From positions 51,961-115,960 of the forward strand of contig NZ_JAHKJW010000014.1 of NCBI RefSeq assembly GCF_019710745.1: a stretch of 64,000 bases of DNA, written 5' to 3'. The notes beneath the pieces were generated by a model that saw only the letters and a program-made list of their open reading frames with translations, was not told where the DNA came from and ran no database searches. The position numbers were made by a program, and so were the translations under genes. The DNA comes from Streptomyces beigongshangae. Its GTDB lineage: Bacteria > Actinomycetota > Actinomycetes > Streptomycetales > Streptomycetaceae. Numbering within the stretch: the first letter of the stretch is position 1; each line of letters opens with the position of its first letter. Below, piece by piece: positions 50,409-59,303 of this stretch.

Positions 50409-51544
50409 GCGCACCGAGACTGCGCCCCGGCACGCCGGAGCGTGCCGGACTCGATCCCGGGGAACTCGACTGCCTCGTACGGGAGTTCCGCCGGCTCACC
50501 GACGGGGACCAGCCCTGGGCCGCGGGCGCCGTCCTGGTCGCCGGGCGCGGACCCGTGATCGCCGTCGAGGAGGCGGCGGGCTGGGCGGTGCGCTACCGCG
50601 CCTACGACGAGGAGACGGACACGGGGGTGGAACTGCCGCGCGGCGAACGGGTGCCGGCGACGACGCGCACGCCCTTCGACCTGGCGTCCCTCACGAAGCT
50701 CTTCACGAGCGTCGCGGCCGTCCAGCAGCTGGAGCGCGGCACGCTGGGCATCGACGCGCGGGTGGGGGCGTACCTGCCGGGCTTCACCGCCGCCGAGCAC
50801 GGCATCACCGTGCGGCACCTGCTCACCCACACCTCCGGGCTGCCGCCCGAGCTCCCGCTGTACGACTGCCCCGACGACCGGGCGCGGTTCGCGCTCCTGC
50901 GGGCCGGGAAACCGGTGACGGCGCCGGGCCGGGCGTACGGCTACTCGGACCTCAACATGCTCCTCCTCCAGCAGGTCCTCGAACGGATCACCCGGCGCCC
51001 GCTGGACGTCCTGGTCCGGGACGGCATCACCCGGCCGCTCGGCATGACCGCCACCGGCTTCGGGCCCTGCCCGGACGCGGCCGCCACGGAGGACCAGCGA
51101 CGGCCCTGGGCCAAGGCGGACCGGGGGATGCTGCGGGGCACGGTCCACGACGAGAACGCGTGGGCGCTCGGCGGGGTCGCCGGCCACGCGGGCCTCTTCT
51201 CCACGGCCGGCGACCTGGCGGTCTTCTGCCGCACCCTGCTGGCGGGCGGTTCGTACGGCACCGCCCGCATCCTCGGCCCCGACCACGTCGCGCTCCTCCT
51301 CTCCCCGCCCGGCCTCGGCTTCGCCCTGGACCGGCCGTGGTTCATGGGCGCCCTCGCCGGCGGCGGGGCCGCGGGCCACACGGGCTTCACGGGTACGTCG
51401 CTGGTGCTGGACCCGTCGACGGACACGTTCCTGGTGCTGCTGGCGAACACGGTCCACCCGCGCCGCCGCCCCCCGGACAGCGTCCCGCGGGCGGCGGCGG
51501 CCACCCGGCTGGCCCGGGCGGTCCGCGCGGTCCGGAGGGCGTGA
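50405..51544 (+). CDS. Serine hydrolase, beta-lactamase/esterase (class C-like) family
   Basis: A 379-residue penicillin-binding-protein-like hydrolase. The active-site SxxK is in ASLTKLFTS, the second motif YSDL corresponds to YxN, and HTGFTGTS is near the KTG position. HLLTHTSGLP is typical for the S12 family. It has no signal peptide, so it likely acts in the cytoplasm as an esterase or peptidase. No ATG/GTG/TTG is found near the expected N terminus; CTG at 50405 overlaps the MFS stop (CTGA) and follows GGGAG. GTG 50336 inside the MFS gene is the alternative. Confidence 0.82.
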   Translation: MSAPRLRPGTPERAGLDPGELDCLVREFRRLTDGDQPWAAGAVLVAGRGPVIAVEEAAGWAVRYRAYDEETDTGVELPRGERVPATTRTPFDLASLTKLFTSVAAVQQLERGTLGIDARVGAYLPGFTAAEHGITVRHLLTHTSGLPPELPLYDCPDDRARFALLRAGKPVTAPGRAYGYSDLNMLLLQQVLERITRRPLDVLVRDGITRPLGMTATGFGPCPDAAATEDQRRPWAKADRGMLRGTVHDENAWALGGVAGHAGLFSTAGDLAVFCRTLLAGGSYGTARILGPDHVALLLSPPGLGFALDRPWFMGALAGGGAAGHTGFTGTSLVLDPSTDTFLVLLANTVHPRRRPPDSVPRAAAATRLARAVRAVRRA

Positions 51545-51671
51545 GGAGGCGGAGCGCGGTGGTGGACGGGGGCGCCGCGCCGCGGGACCTCCCCCCGGAG
51601 GCCGTCGCAGAGGCTTCCCCCGGAGGCCGCCGCGCGGCACCGCGGGTCCGCCGCCCTCGTAGACTTCCCGC

Positions 51672-52667
51672 GTGACCTCCCCCGTTTCCCCAGCCGAGAC
51701 CCTGCGCGCGGCCCTCGCGGGGCTGCTCGACGGACTGCCGCCGAAGGCGGCCGCGCAGGCCGTCGACCGGCTGATCGCCACCTACCGGGGGACCACCCCG
51801 ACCGACGCGCCGATCCTGCGCGACCGCGCGGACGTGGCCGCGTACGCCGCCTACCGGATGCCCGCCACCTTCGAGGCCGTACGGGCCGCGCTGGACGCCT
51901 TCGCGGACGTCGTGCCGCAGTGGGTGCCGGACAGCCACGTCGACGTGGGCGGCGGCACGGGCGCGGCGACCTGGGCCGTGAACGCCACCTGGCCCGGGAA
52001 GCGGCCGGTGACCGTCCTCGACTGGGCCGACCCCGCGCTCGCCCTCGGCCGCGAACTGGCCGCGGCCAACCCGCTGCTGGAGTCCACCGAGTGGCGGCGC
52101 TCCCGTTTCGGGGCGGAACTCACCCTCGGCAGCACCGATCTCGTCACCGTGTCGTACGTGCTCGGCGAGCTGACCGGGGCGGACCGTGCCGCGGTCGTGG
52201 ACGCCGCCGCTGCCGCCGCACGGACGGTCGTGATCGTCGAACCCGGTACGCCCGACGGGTACGCCCGCGTCATCGGCGCCCGCGACCGGCTCATCGGCGC
52301 CGGCTTCCACGTCGCCGCGCCCTGTCCGCACAGCGCCGCCTGCCCCCTCGTCCCCGGCGAGGACTGGTGCCACTTCTCGGCGAGGGTGAGCCGCTCCTCC
52401 CTGCACCGGCAGGTCAAGGGGGGTTCACTGGCGTACGAGGACGAGAAGTTCAGCTACGTCGCGGCGACGCGGTTCCCGGTCGCGCCGGTGGCGTCGCGGG
52501 TCGTACGGCGGCCGCAGATCCGCAAGGGGCAGGTGCTCCTCGACCTGTGCGGGACGGGGGAGCGGCTGGACCGCTCGACGGTGACCAAGCGGCACGGGGC
52601 CCTGTACCGGGCGGCCCGGGACGCGTCCTGGGGTGACGCGTGGCCTCCGCCCCCGCCCTCGGAGTAG
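51672..52667 (+). CDS. Rsm22-like small ribosomal subunit methyltransferase
   Basis: A 331-residue SAM-dependent methyltransferase of the Rsm22 family. The SAM site is HVDVGGGTGAATWA; a cysteine cluster CPHSAACPLVPGEDWCHF is the [4Fe-4S]-binding element known in this family. The C-terminal RRPQIRKGQVLLDLC is conserved. Eukaryotic Rsm22 is needed for mitochondrial small-subunit assembly; the bacterial role is unproven. GTG 51672. Confidence 0.88.
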   Translation: MTSPVSPAETLRAALAGLLDGLPPKAAAQAVDRLIATYRGTTPTDAPILRDRADVAAYAAYRMPATFEAVRAALDAFADVVPQWVPDSHVDVGGGTGAATWAVNATWPGKRPVTVLDWADPALALGRELAAANPLLESTEWRRSRFGAELTLGSTDLVTVSYVLGELTGADRAAVVDAAAAAARTVVIVEPGTPDGYARVIGARDRLIGAGFHVAAPCPHSAACPLVPGEDWCHFSARVSRSSLHRQVKGGSLAYEDEKFSYVAATRFPVAPVASRVVRRPQIRKGQVLLDLCGTGERLDRSTVTKRHGALYRAARDASWGDAWPPPPPSE

Positions 52668-52747
52668 GCGCCGCCCCCGCCCCCGGAGCAGGCGCCGCCC
52701 TCCGTCCGGCGAGACGTATCGTCTTGTCGGCCTGATAGCGTCGGCGC

Positions 52748-53386
52748 ATGGCTCCCGACTCCACCCGCCGCAGCGCGAAGTCCCGCCGCGCGATCTACGA
52801 CGCCGCCCTCGCCCTCGTGGGCGAGGTCGGCTACCCGAAGACGACCATCGAGGGCATCGCGGCCCGCGCCGGCGTCGGCAAGCAGACGATCTACCGCTGG
52901 TGGTCGTCGAAGGCCGAGGTCCTCATGGAGGCATTCGTCGACCTGAGCGCCCAGGCGGCGGAGGCGGCCGGGGGCGCGGCCGACGGGGACGCGGCCCACG
53001 GAGACGGGGCCGGCGGGGACGGCATCCCCGACACCGGTGACCTGGAGGCCGATCTCAAGGCGGTGCTGCGGGCCACCGTCGACGAGCTCAACGACCCCCG
53101 CTACGAGGCCCCGGCCCGCGCGCTCGCCGCCGAGGGCGTGGGCAACCCCGCCTTCGCCGAGGAGTTCGTCGCCACGCTGCTCATGCCGTCCCTGGAGCTG
53201 TACGTGAAGCGCCTGCGCGCCGCCCAGGACGCGGGCCAGGTGCGCGCGGAGGTGGACCCGTACATCGCACGCGACCTGTTCGTCTCGCCCCTCGCCCAGC
53301 GCTGGCTGCAACGCACCGGACCGCTCGACCACACCTACGCGGACAGGCTCGTCGAGTACGCCCTCCACGGCATCGCCCCCCGCTGA
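52748..53386 (+). CDS. TetR family transcriptional regulator
   Basis: A 212-residue repressor-type protein. The N-terminal HTH (residues 15-60) reads [28 protein letters not shown]..., with [18 protein letters not shown] as the recognition helix. A Gly/Ala/Asp-rich loop of about 20 residues interrupts the ligand-binding domain. No obvious operon partner; the target is unknown. Confidence 0.9.
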   Translation: MAPDSTRRSAKSRRAIYDAALALVGEVGYPKTTIEGIAARAGVGKQTIYRWWSSKAEVLMEAFVDLSAQAAEAAGGAADGDAAHGDGAGGDGIPDTGDLEADLKAVLRATVDELNDPRYEAPARALAAEGVGNPAFAEEFVATLLMPSLELYVKRLRAAQDAGQVRAEVDPYIARDLFVSPLAQRWLQRTGPLDHTYADRLVEYALHGIAPR

Positions 53387-53389
53387 CCC

Positions 53390-53449
53390 GACCGGCACGT
53401 GACCGGCCGGCACGTGACCGACCGGCGTGCGACCACCCGGCGTGTGACC
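53390..53449. repeat. 15-bp tandem repeat, four copies
   Basis: Units at 53390-53404, 53405-53419, 53420-53434 and 53435-53449 follow the pattern GACCGGCACGTGACC with drift in the last two. The array begins four bases after the TetR stop codon. The remaining bases to 53646 hold no supported gene. Confidence 0.85.
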
Positions 53450-53646
53450 AAGGTGACACCGTGGACGGACACATCACGGCAAAGCGGATGATGGCAGCCG
53501 ATCGGTGTTCCGGACGGGCATCGCCCCGCGTACCCCGGATGTGGGCTCCGGTCCCACGGGGCGCAGGATGGTGGGACCATGAGTCGTCGGGACCATGGGC
53601 CATGCTGTCCGCACGAGCTGTCCGCACGAGTCAGACAAGGGGATCG

Positions 53647-54378
53647 ATGAGCGCAGAGACGGGTCGCCGCTCCGGTGGGCAGGGCAGGATCTCCCAGTGG
53701 CTGCGCGGCAGACGCCCGCGGCCGGACGCCGCGGACGACTCCGCGAGCCGTGAGGAGCTGCTGCTGGCCGCCGCGGGAGCCGGGCTGCCGCTCGCGCCCG
53801 CCGCCCATCCCTCCGCCTACCGGTGCTCCTGCGACCGCGTCGGGTGTCCCACCCCCGCGCGCCACCCCGTCTCCTTCGCCTGGCAGACGCAGTCCACGAC
53901 CGACCGGTCGCAGATCGAGCGGTGGGCCCGGCACCAGCCGCTGGCCAACTTCATCACCGCGACCGGCATGGTGCACGACGTGCTGGACGTGCCGGTGGAG
54001 GCGGGCCAGGAGGCGCTGGACCGGCTGCTGGCCTCCGGGATCGAGGTCGGACCCGTCGCCCTGTCCGGGAACGACCGGATGCTCTTCTTCACCGCCACGC
54101 GGGGTACGCCCGAGGACGAGGACGAGTGGTGGCCGTGCGAGCTGGACTGCCATCCCGAGACGATGGACGAGCACCCGGGGCTGCGGTGGCACTGCCGGGG
54201 GTCCTACGTGCTGGTGCCGCCGGCACGGTTGCCGGGGGACCTGGTGGTGGAGTGGGTGCGGGGGCCCGAGTTCGCCCTGCCGGATCCGTTGTCGCTGCTC
54301 GAAGTGCTCACGGACGAATGCGCGCGGTACGCGGGGGGAGAGCGGGAGCAGGCTGCGGCCTGGCCGTTGCGGGGGTGA
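53647..54378 (+). CDS. Bifunctional DNA primase/polymerase (Prim-Pol) domain protein
   Basis: A 243-residue protein. After a basic N terminus (GRISQWLRGRRPRP) comes a Prim-Pol-like domain: LLLAAAGAGLPLAPA, a Cys cluster YRCSCDRVGCPTPARHP, and ATGMVHDVLDVP. Such short Prim-Pol proteins are common in Streptomyces chromosomes without helicase partners and their role is unknown. The ATG at 53647 is preferred because the upstream frame lacks Prim-Pol character. Confidence 0.78.
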   Translation: MSAETGRRSGGQGRISQWLRGRRPRPDAADDSASREELLLAAAGAGLPLAPAAHPSAYRCSCDRVGCPTPARHPVSFAWQTQSTTDRSQIERWARHQPLANFITATGMVHDVLDVPVEAGQEALDRLLASGIEVGPVALSGNDRMLFFTATRGTPEDEDEWWPCELDCHPETMDEHPGLRWHCRGSYVLVPPARLPGDLVVEWVRGPEFALPDPLSLLEVLTDECARYAGGEREQAAAWPLRG

Positions 54379-54441
54379 CTCCGGCGGGGGCGGTTCCCGG
54401 TCCGCGGGTGGGCTCCTCGGGTGCGGGTGCGGGTGGCCGAG

Positions 54442-54468
54442 GGCTGGTCGCGCCGTTCCCCGCGCCCC
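54442..54468. repeat. Dispersed intergenic repeat, copy 3
   Basis: The same 27-bp element as at 199-225 with two substitutions (CTGG for CCGG and CCG for CAG), plus a shorter partial copy at about 54476-54494. It lies after the Prim-Pol gene. Confidence 0.75.
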
Positions 54469-54513
54469 TAAAAGATTGCGCCGTTCCCCGCGCCGCTGGA
54501 AAGCGAAAGACTG

Positions 54514-54545
54514 CCCCGTTCCCCGTTCCCCGTTCCCCGTTCCCC
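54514..54545. repeat. 7-bp tandem repeat CCCCGTT, 4.6 copies
   Basis: CCCCGTT is repeated four times and then ends CCCC, in the gap between the converging Prim-Pol and lipoprotein genes. It probably grew by slippage from the neighbouring TTCCCCG of the dispersed repeat. Confidence 0.85.
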
Positions 54546-54566
54546 GGGAGGGCGCGGGCGGGTGTG

Positions 54567-55580
54567 CTACTCGCCTTTCGCGGCGGTCAGGCCCTGGATT
54601 CTGCTCAGGAAGGTGACCTTCTGGTCCGTTGCGGACCGCGGAGGGGTCAGGGCCGCCTGGTTGGAGATCGACTCCAGGGTGAGGGACCGTTCGGGATCGC
54701 CGGTCATCAGGGCCTCGACGTCGGCGTCGGTGACGTCGATCGGGTAACCCCGCGCCGCCGTCTGCTTCTGGTAATGGCGGGTGGTGAAGAAGACGAGCGC
54801 GCCGCCGTCCGCGGTGCGCAGACCCACCGGGGCGTAGTCGCCGGAGGTGAGCGGTTCGTCGATGTACTGCTGGGCCAGACCGGGGCGGGCCGCGTTCTTC
54901 GCCCGGTCCGAGCGCCACTTGCTGGTGTGGGCGCCGTCGGCGAAGGTGCCGCCGCCGTCCTTGAGGTACGCCGCGTAGCGCTGGGGGAGCTTCCCCGGCG
55001 CCACCGCCAGGTCCGCCGCGTCCGCCGCGACCGGCCGGGCCCAGCCGTCCTCGTCCTTCTCGAACTCCGGGATCTCCTCGGCGGAGGCGATCGTCAGGTA
55101 CGAGACCTGCCACACCTCGTTCGCGTCGCCGCGGGTGAACACCAGCAGCCAGCGGTCCTCGCCACGGCCCTTGTTGGCCTTCGAGTCGGTGACGAACCAG
55201 CGCGGCCAGCCCGCCTTCTCGGGAATGGTGAACCGGGTGTCGGTCAGCTTCAGGGGTACGTAGTCCGGGTTGCCGCCCGGCTGGTTCCTGCCGCCGGCCT
55301 TCAGCTTCGCCCCGTCGATGTCCCCGAGGGCGCCGGTCACCCGGTCCGCGTCCAGGGAGGGGTCGTTGGCGGCGTTGGCCTCGTTGTAGGCGTCGGTGAA
55401 ATCCGCCAGGGCGCGCGCGGCCTCGGTCCTGGTGGCTCCGGGGAGGATCTCCCGTTCCCCGTGCACCACCACGCACCCGCTCGCCGTCACCGACAGCGCG
55501 GTCACCGAGACCGCCGCCAGCGCACCCCGGCCGAGCCTGCGGGTCCTGCGAGTCCTACGAGGGCCACGATCCCTGCTCAT
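54567..55580 (-). CDS. Secreted lipoprotein of unknown function
   Basis: A 337-residue protein with an arginine-rich n-region (RRTRRTRRLGR), a hydrophobic stretch and the lipobox TASGC (Cys36), so it is anchored to the outer face of the membrane. No enzyme motif is recognised; SADLT-poor, mixed alpha/beta sequence with RHYQKQTAARGYPIDVTDADV near the C terminus is conserved in a Streptomyces lipoprotein family. It may be linked to the HtaA remnant upstream only by chance. Confidence 0.8.
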   Translation of the reverse strand: MSRDRGPRRTRRTRRLGRGALAAVSVTALSVTASGCVVVHGEREILPGATRTEAARALADFTDAYNEANAANDPSLDADRVTGALGDIDGAKLKAGGRNQPGGNPDYVPLKLTDTRFTIPEKAGWPRWFVTDSKANKGRGEDRWLLVFTRGDANEVWQVSYLTIASAEEIPEFEKDEDGWARPVAADAADLAVAPGKLPQRYAAYLKDGGGTFADGAHTSKWRSDRAKNAARPGLAQQYIDEPLTSGDYAPVGLRTADGGALVFFTTRHYQKQTAARGYPIDVTDADVEALMTGDPERSLTLESISNQAALTPPRSATDQKVTFLSRIQGLTAAKGE

Positions 55581-55690
55581 CAGGTGCCTTCACCTTCCCC
55601 TTTCCCTTTCCCTTCCCGGAGCCGAACCCTATCGGGACCGGCGGGCGCGCGGACGGCGGGATCACGTACCGGCCGGTCAGGAGTCCCTGA

Positions 55691-56332
55691 CCGGGGCCAC
55701 CACGACCCCACCGGTGCGCGGGTTTCAAGGGCTCGGTCAACTTCAAGGGCCACGAGGACGGCGGCAGTCGCGGTCTCGACCTCACCCTCAGCGACCTGAA
55801 GGCGGAGATCGACGGCGGTTCCGGCACGCTGACGGCCGACGTGGACAGCCTCGGTGAGAAGTCCGGCGACGTGACCCTCGCCGAGCTGGAGCCGGGGTCG
55901 GCCGACCTGACGGCCGAGGGCGACGTCATCACCCTCGCCGACGTCACCGCGACGCTCACCACGGCAGGGGCGGAGGCATTCGGCGGCTTCTACCAGGCCG
56001 GCGCCGAACTCGACCCGGTCGACCTCGCGGTGGCCCTGACCGAGGACGCCGAACTCCCGGACGCCGACCCGACCCCGGGCGACGGCGGAACCGGCACCAC
56101 CGGGGGCACCACGGGCGGCACGACCGGCGGGACCACCGGTGGCGCGGGTACGACCGGCGGCGTGGGCACGACCGGCGGGACCACGGGCGAGCTGACCGGT
56201 GGTCTCGCCTCCACCGGTTCCGACGTGCCCGTCGGCGCGCTCGGAGCGGCCGCCGCGGTCGCCGTCGCGGCGGGCGCGGGCGTGGTGTTCGCCGTACGCC
56301 GCCGCCGGGACACGGACGCCGCCCAGATGTGA
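55691..56332 (+). pseudogene. HtaA-domain cell-surface protein, 5'-truncated remnant with LASTG sortase signal
   Basis: From 55721 the frame encodes FKGSVNFKGHEDGG and DLTLSDLKAEIDGGSGTLTA, the second half of an HtaA heme-binding domain, then a Gly/Thr-rich spacer (GTTGGTTGG repeats), the sortase motif LASTG, a hydrophobic helix and RRRRD. The frame is closed by TGA at 55688 with no signal peptide, no first half of the HtaA domain and no good start (GTG 55841 would cut into the domain). I read it as a deletion remnant of an iron/heme surface protein. Confidence 0.7.
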
Positions 56333-56361
56333 CCCGCAGATCTGACCCGCGGGCCGCGCGC

Positions 56362-56399
56362 ACCCGGCCGCCGGCCCTTGGTGGGGCCGGCGGCCGGGT
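56362..56399. terminator. Strong hairpin terminator after the HtaA remnant
   Basis: Perfect 16-bp stem (left arm ACCCGGCCGCCGGCCC) with loop TTGGTG, 30 bp after the stop codon. Confidence 0.85.
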
Positions 56400-56441
56400 A
56401 CGTGTGCGGAAGCACCGGCGCCATGGTGCTTGAATGCCCGC

Positions 56442-57086
56442 GTGACTGATTACGACGTGCTGCGGGTCTTCTGCGGGCCCCGCGGCGAGTACGGCAACGA
56501 ACTCGGGGTCGTGCGGGAGGGCTCCGTACTGCCCGGGCGGGACGAGCGGCAGGCGTTCGCCGCCAAACTCGGCTTCGGCGCCACCGTGTTCGTGGACGAC
56601 CCCGAGCGCGGTGTCGTCGACCTCTACGCCCCCGACGCGCGGCTGCCCTTCGCCGGTTACCCCTGCGTGGGCGTGGCCTGGCTGCTGGACGTGCCCGAAC
56701 TCGTCACGCCCGCGGGCGTGGTGGGCACCCGGCTCGACGGCGAGTTCACCTGGATCGAGGCCCGCCCGGAGTGGGCCGCGCCGCGCACCCTGCACCGGTA
56801 CGCCACGGCCGCGGAGGTCGACGCACTGCCCGTACCCCCTCCGGGGGAGGAGTGGTACGCCTGGGCGTGGGAGGACGAGGCGGCGGGCCGCGTCCGCGCC
56901 CGGAGCTTCCCCGGCCGGGGGGAGGGCGCGGAGGAGGACGAGGCGACGGGCGCCGCGGCCCTGCACCTGACGGCCCTGCTGGGCCGCGCCCTGAACGTCA
57001 CCCAGGGCAAGGGCTCCCAACTCCTCACGGCCCCCCAACCGGAGGGCTGGGTGGAACTGGCCGGAAGAGTGTTCCTGGAACACTGA
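56442..57086 (+). CDS. PhzF-like isomerase family protein
   Basis: A 214-residue protein of the PhzF/diaminopimelate-epimerase-like fold. GNELGVV is the N-terminal signature and LPFAGYPCVGVAWLL the GHPTxGxA-like block (His replaced by Tyr); the C terminus has TQGKGSQLLTAP. It is shorter than PhzF (about 280), so the second half is compressed. The substrate is unknown. GTG 56442 is preferred over TTG 56430. Confidence 0.8.
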   Translation: MTDYDVLRVFCGPRGEYGNELGVVREGSVLPGRDERQAFAAKLGFGATVFVDDPERGVVDLYAPDARLPFAGYPCVGVAWLLDVPELVTPAGVVGTRLDGEFTWIEARPEWAAPRTLHRYATAAEVDALPVPPPGEEWYAWAWEDEAAGRVRARSFPGRGEGAEEDEATGAAALHLTALLGRALNVTQGKGSQLLTAPQPEGWVELAGRVFLEH

Positions 57087-57182
57087 CCCCCGCCCCCGAG
57101 GGGCGAGGGAAACGGATGGTCCGCCTGACGAAGGTGGTCTGCCCGAAACGCCCCGCCGGGCTGCCCTGCTAGCCCGCCCGGG

Positions 57183-58169
57183 TCAGCCCTGGATGGAGGC
57201 GAGCCAGCCGGTCAGCAGCTTGTTGACCTCGTCGGGACGTTCCTGCTGGATCCAGTGGCCGCAGCCGTCCAGGAGGTGGGAGGCGGACAGGGCGGGGAGG
57301 GTGGTGGGGTGGGCGTCGATGGCGTCGGCCATCCAGGTGGTGGAGGCGTCCAGTGCACCGCCGACGAACAAGGCGGGTTGTTCGACGGGGGCTCCGCGGT
57401 AGGGGGCGAGGTCTTCCCAGTCGCGGTCCATGTTGCGGTAGCGGTTCAGGGCGCCGGTCAGGCCGGTGCGCTCGAACTCGCCGGCATAGACGTCGAGGTC
57501 CTTCTCGCTCAACCAGGCCGGGAGGGAGCCGACGGGGAAACGGTCGCGCAGCTGGCCGCCGTGGGCGACGAAGTGCGGGTCGGGCTCGCCCTCGGCCGGC
57601 ATGGTGTCGGCGGACAGGGCTGCGTAGAAGCCCGCGAGCCAGCCCCGCACGTCGGGCTCGATCTCCCTCTCGGCGCGGCCGGGCTCCTGGAAGTAGGAGA
57701 CGTAGAACTCCTGCTCGGGGCCGCCGATCTGGCCGAAGACGTCGGTGGGACGGGGGCCGCCGGGTGGCGCGTACGGAACGCTCAGCAGGCCGACGGCCCG
57801 GAAGACCTCGGGACGGAGCAGGGCGGAGGCGGCGGCGATATTGGAGCCCCAGTCGTGGCCGACGACCACCGCGTTCTCCTCGCCGAGGGCACGCACGACG
57901 GCGACGTTGTCCTCCACCAGGTCGAGCATCCGGTAGGCATCGGTCACGGCGGGCTCGGAGGAGCGGCCGTAGCCGCGTACGTCGATCGCCACTGCCCGGT
58001 AACCGGCCGCGGCGAGGGCCGGAAGCTGGTGACGCCAGGAGTACCAGGACTCGGGAAAGCCGTGCACGAGCAGGACCAGCGGACCGGTGCCCTGCTCGAC
58101 CAGGTGCAGGCGTCCGGCAGGGGCCTCGACGGTGCGGTGGCGAAGTATGGCGGTCGGCTCGGATTGCAT
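57183..58169 (-). CDS. Alpha/beta hydrolase, epoxide hydrolase-like
   Basis: A 328-residue hydrolase. HGFPESWYSWRHQLPAL gives the oxyanion hole (HGFPE), GHDWGSNIA has the nucleophilic Asp of epoxide hydrolases, and GCGHWIQQE the catalytic His. Two tyrosines of the cap domain cannot be placed with certainty. The gene diverges from an XRE-cupin regulator with a 143-bp gap, so it may be that regulator's target. Confidence 0.88.
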   Translation of the reverse strand: MQSEPTAILRHRTVEAPAGRLHLVEQGTGPLVLLVHGFPESWYSWRHQLPALAAAGYRAVAIDVRGYGRSSEPAVTDAYRMLDLVEDNVAVVRALGEENAVVVGHDWGSNIAAASALLRPEVFRAVGLLSVPYAPPGGPRPTDVFGQIGGPEQEFYVSYFQEPGRAEREIEPDVRGWLAGFYAALSADTMPAEGEPDPHFVAHGGQLRDRFPVGSLPAWLSEKDLDVYAGEFERTGLTGALNRYRNMDRDWEDLAPYRGAPVEQPALFVGGALDASTTWMADAIDAHPTTLPALSASHLLDGCGHWIQQERPDEVNKLLTGWLASIQG

Positions 58170-58312
58170 GGGAACTTCTCCTCGGCTCGCGGACGGTCGG
58201 CGGCTACCCCTCGATCATGCGGCGCGGTGGCCACTCGACGCGATCAGCGTTGCCATCCTGGCAAACTTGCAGGCAGGATGATGAAACGGCACGGCGGAAA
58301 GGAACAGCGACG

Positions 58313-58942
58313 GTGGCAGAGGACGACGTGGCCCAGACGCTGGCGGCGATGGGGCCCCGGCTGCGGGCCGTGCGCGAGCGCCGTGGCATCACGCTCACCG
58401 ATGTCAGCCGCGCGACCGGCATCTCGCCCAGCACGCTGTCGCGGACCGAGACCGGCCGGCGCAAGCCCACCCTGGAGGTGGTGCTGCAGCTGGCAAAGGA
58501 ATACGAAGTCTCCCTCGACGAGCTGGCCGGCACCGCCCCCGCCCCTGCGGCCAAGCCCCGCAGCACGGCGCCGCACAGCTTCGGCGACGACAAGGCGGTA
58601 GTGCCGCTGACCCGGTACGTCGGCGGCCTGCACGCCCACAAGCATGTCCTGCCTGCCCTCGAGAAGCCGCCTGGGCGGCCCCGACAGGTGTCCCACGAGG
58701 GCTACGAGTGGCTGTGCGTCCTGTACGGGCGGTTGTGGCTCGCACTCGGCAGCCAGGACCTCGTCCTGACTGCCGGGGACGTCGTCGAGTTCGACACCGG
58801 CATCCCCCACGGAGTCGCGAACGCCGGATCCGACGGACCGGCCGAGTACCTGATCATGTTCGGGCCTCAGGGAGAACGTCTACGGCCGCACACCCCTCCA
58901 GCAGCTGGTCGCGGGACTGGTGACAGCAAGGCTGCTGAATGA
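58313..58942 (+). CDS. XRE family regulator with C-terminal cupin domain
   Basis: A 209-residue regulator. Residues 12-70 are an HTH_3 domain (LRAVRERRGITLTDVSRATGISPSTLSRTE... type), and about 105-185 a single cupin (EGYEWLCVLYGRLWLALG, FDTGIPHGVAN). Members sense a small ligand through the cupin and often control the neighbouring catabolic gene, here the divergent epoxide hydrolase. GTG 58313 follows AAAGGAA. Confidence 0.88.
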   Translation: MAEDDVAQTLAAMGPRLRAVRERRGITLTDVSRATGISPSTLSRTETGRRKPTLEVVLQLAKEYEVSLDELAGTAPAPAAKPRSTAPHSFGDDKAVVPLTRYVGGLHAHKHVLPALEKPPGRPRQVSHEGYEWLCVLYGRLWLALGSQDLVLTAGDVVEFDTGIPHGVANAGSDGPAEYLIMFGPQGERLRPHTPPAAGRGTGDSKAAE

Positions 58943-59303
58943 GCAGTTGTGACAAGCCCTGTGCCTCGTCGGTGACAACTGCCGTGCTTCGGCTCACCCG
59001 CCCACCGACCGTGCCGAGAGCCCGCTGTCCGCCGTGGACGAAGAGGCCGTGCGCCCGGCCGACGCCCTGGAGGCGCACCCGGGCGCTCCTGGGTGCTCGA
59101 CTTCCCGATCGGCACCAGCTGCACCTCGCGCCGGCACTCCAGGCACTCCGGGCACTCCGGCAGGCCCTCCATCCGGCGTGGACGATCGTCCCGGAACAGG
59201 CCGGTTGAGCACAACGGAAGTCGTCCGCACCCGAGAACGAATCCGCACCCACCCCCGCCTCCCCCCTCCCCGCACAACCTCCCCGCACGACCCGGTGTAA
59301 CGC
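58943..59303. other. 361-bp region without a recognisable gene
   Basis: Frames on both strands give unnatural Arg/Pro/Ala-rich proteins. A 9-bp GGCACTCCR unit is repeated three times around 59140-59162. I see nothing else that I can support; it may be decayed sequence. Confidence 0.5.

Noticed and set aside
58943..59303. A short cysteine-containing open frame on the minus strand
   Set aside because: It arises from a 9-bp repeat (GGCACTCC) and lacks start, ribosome binding site and protein-like composition.
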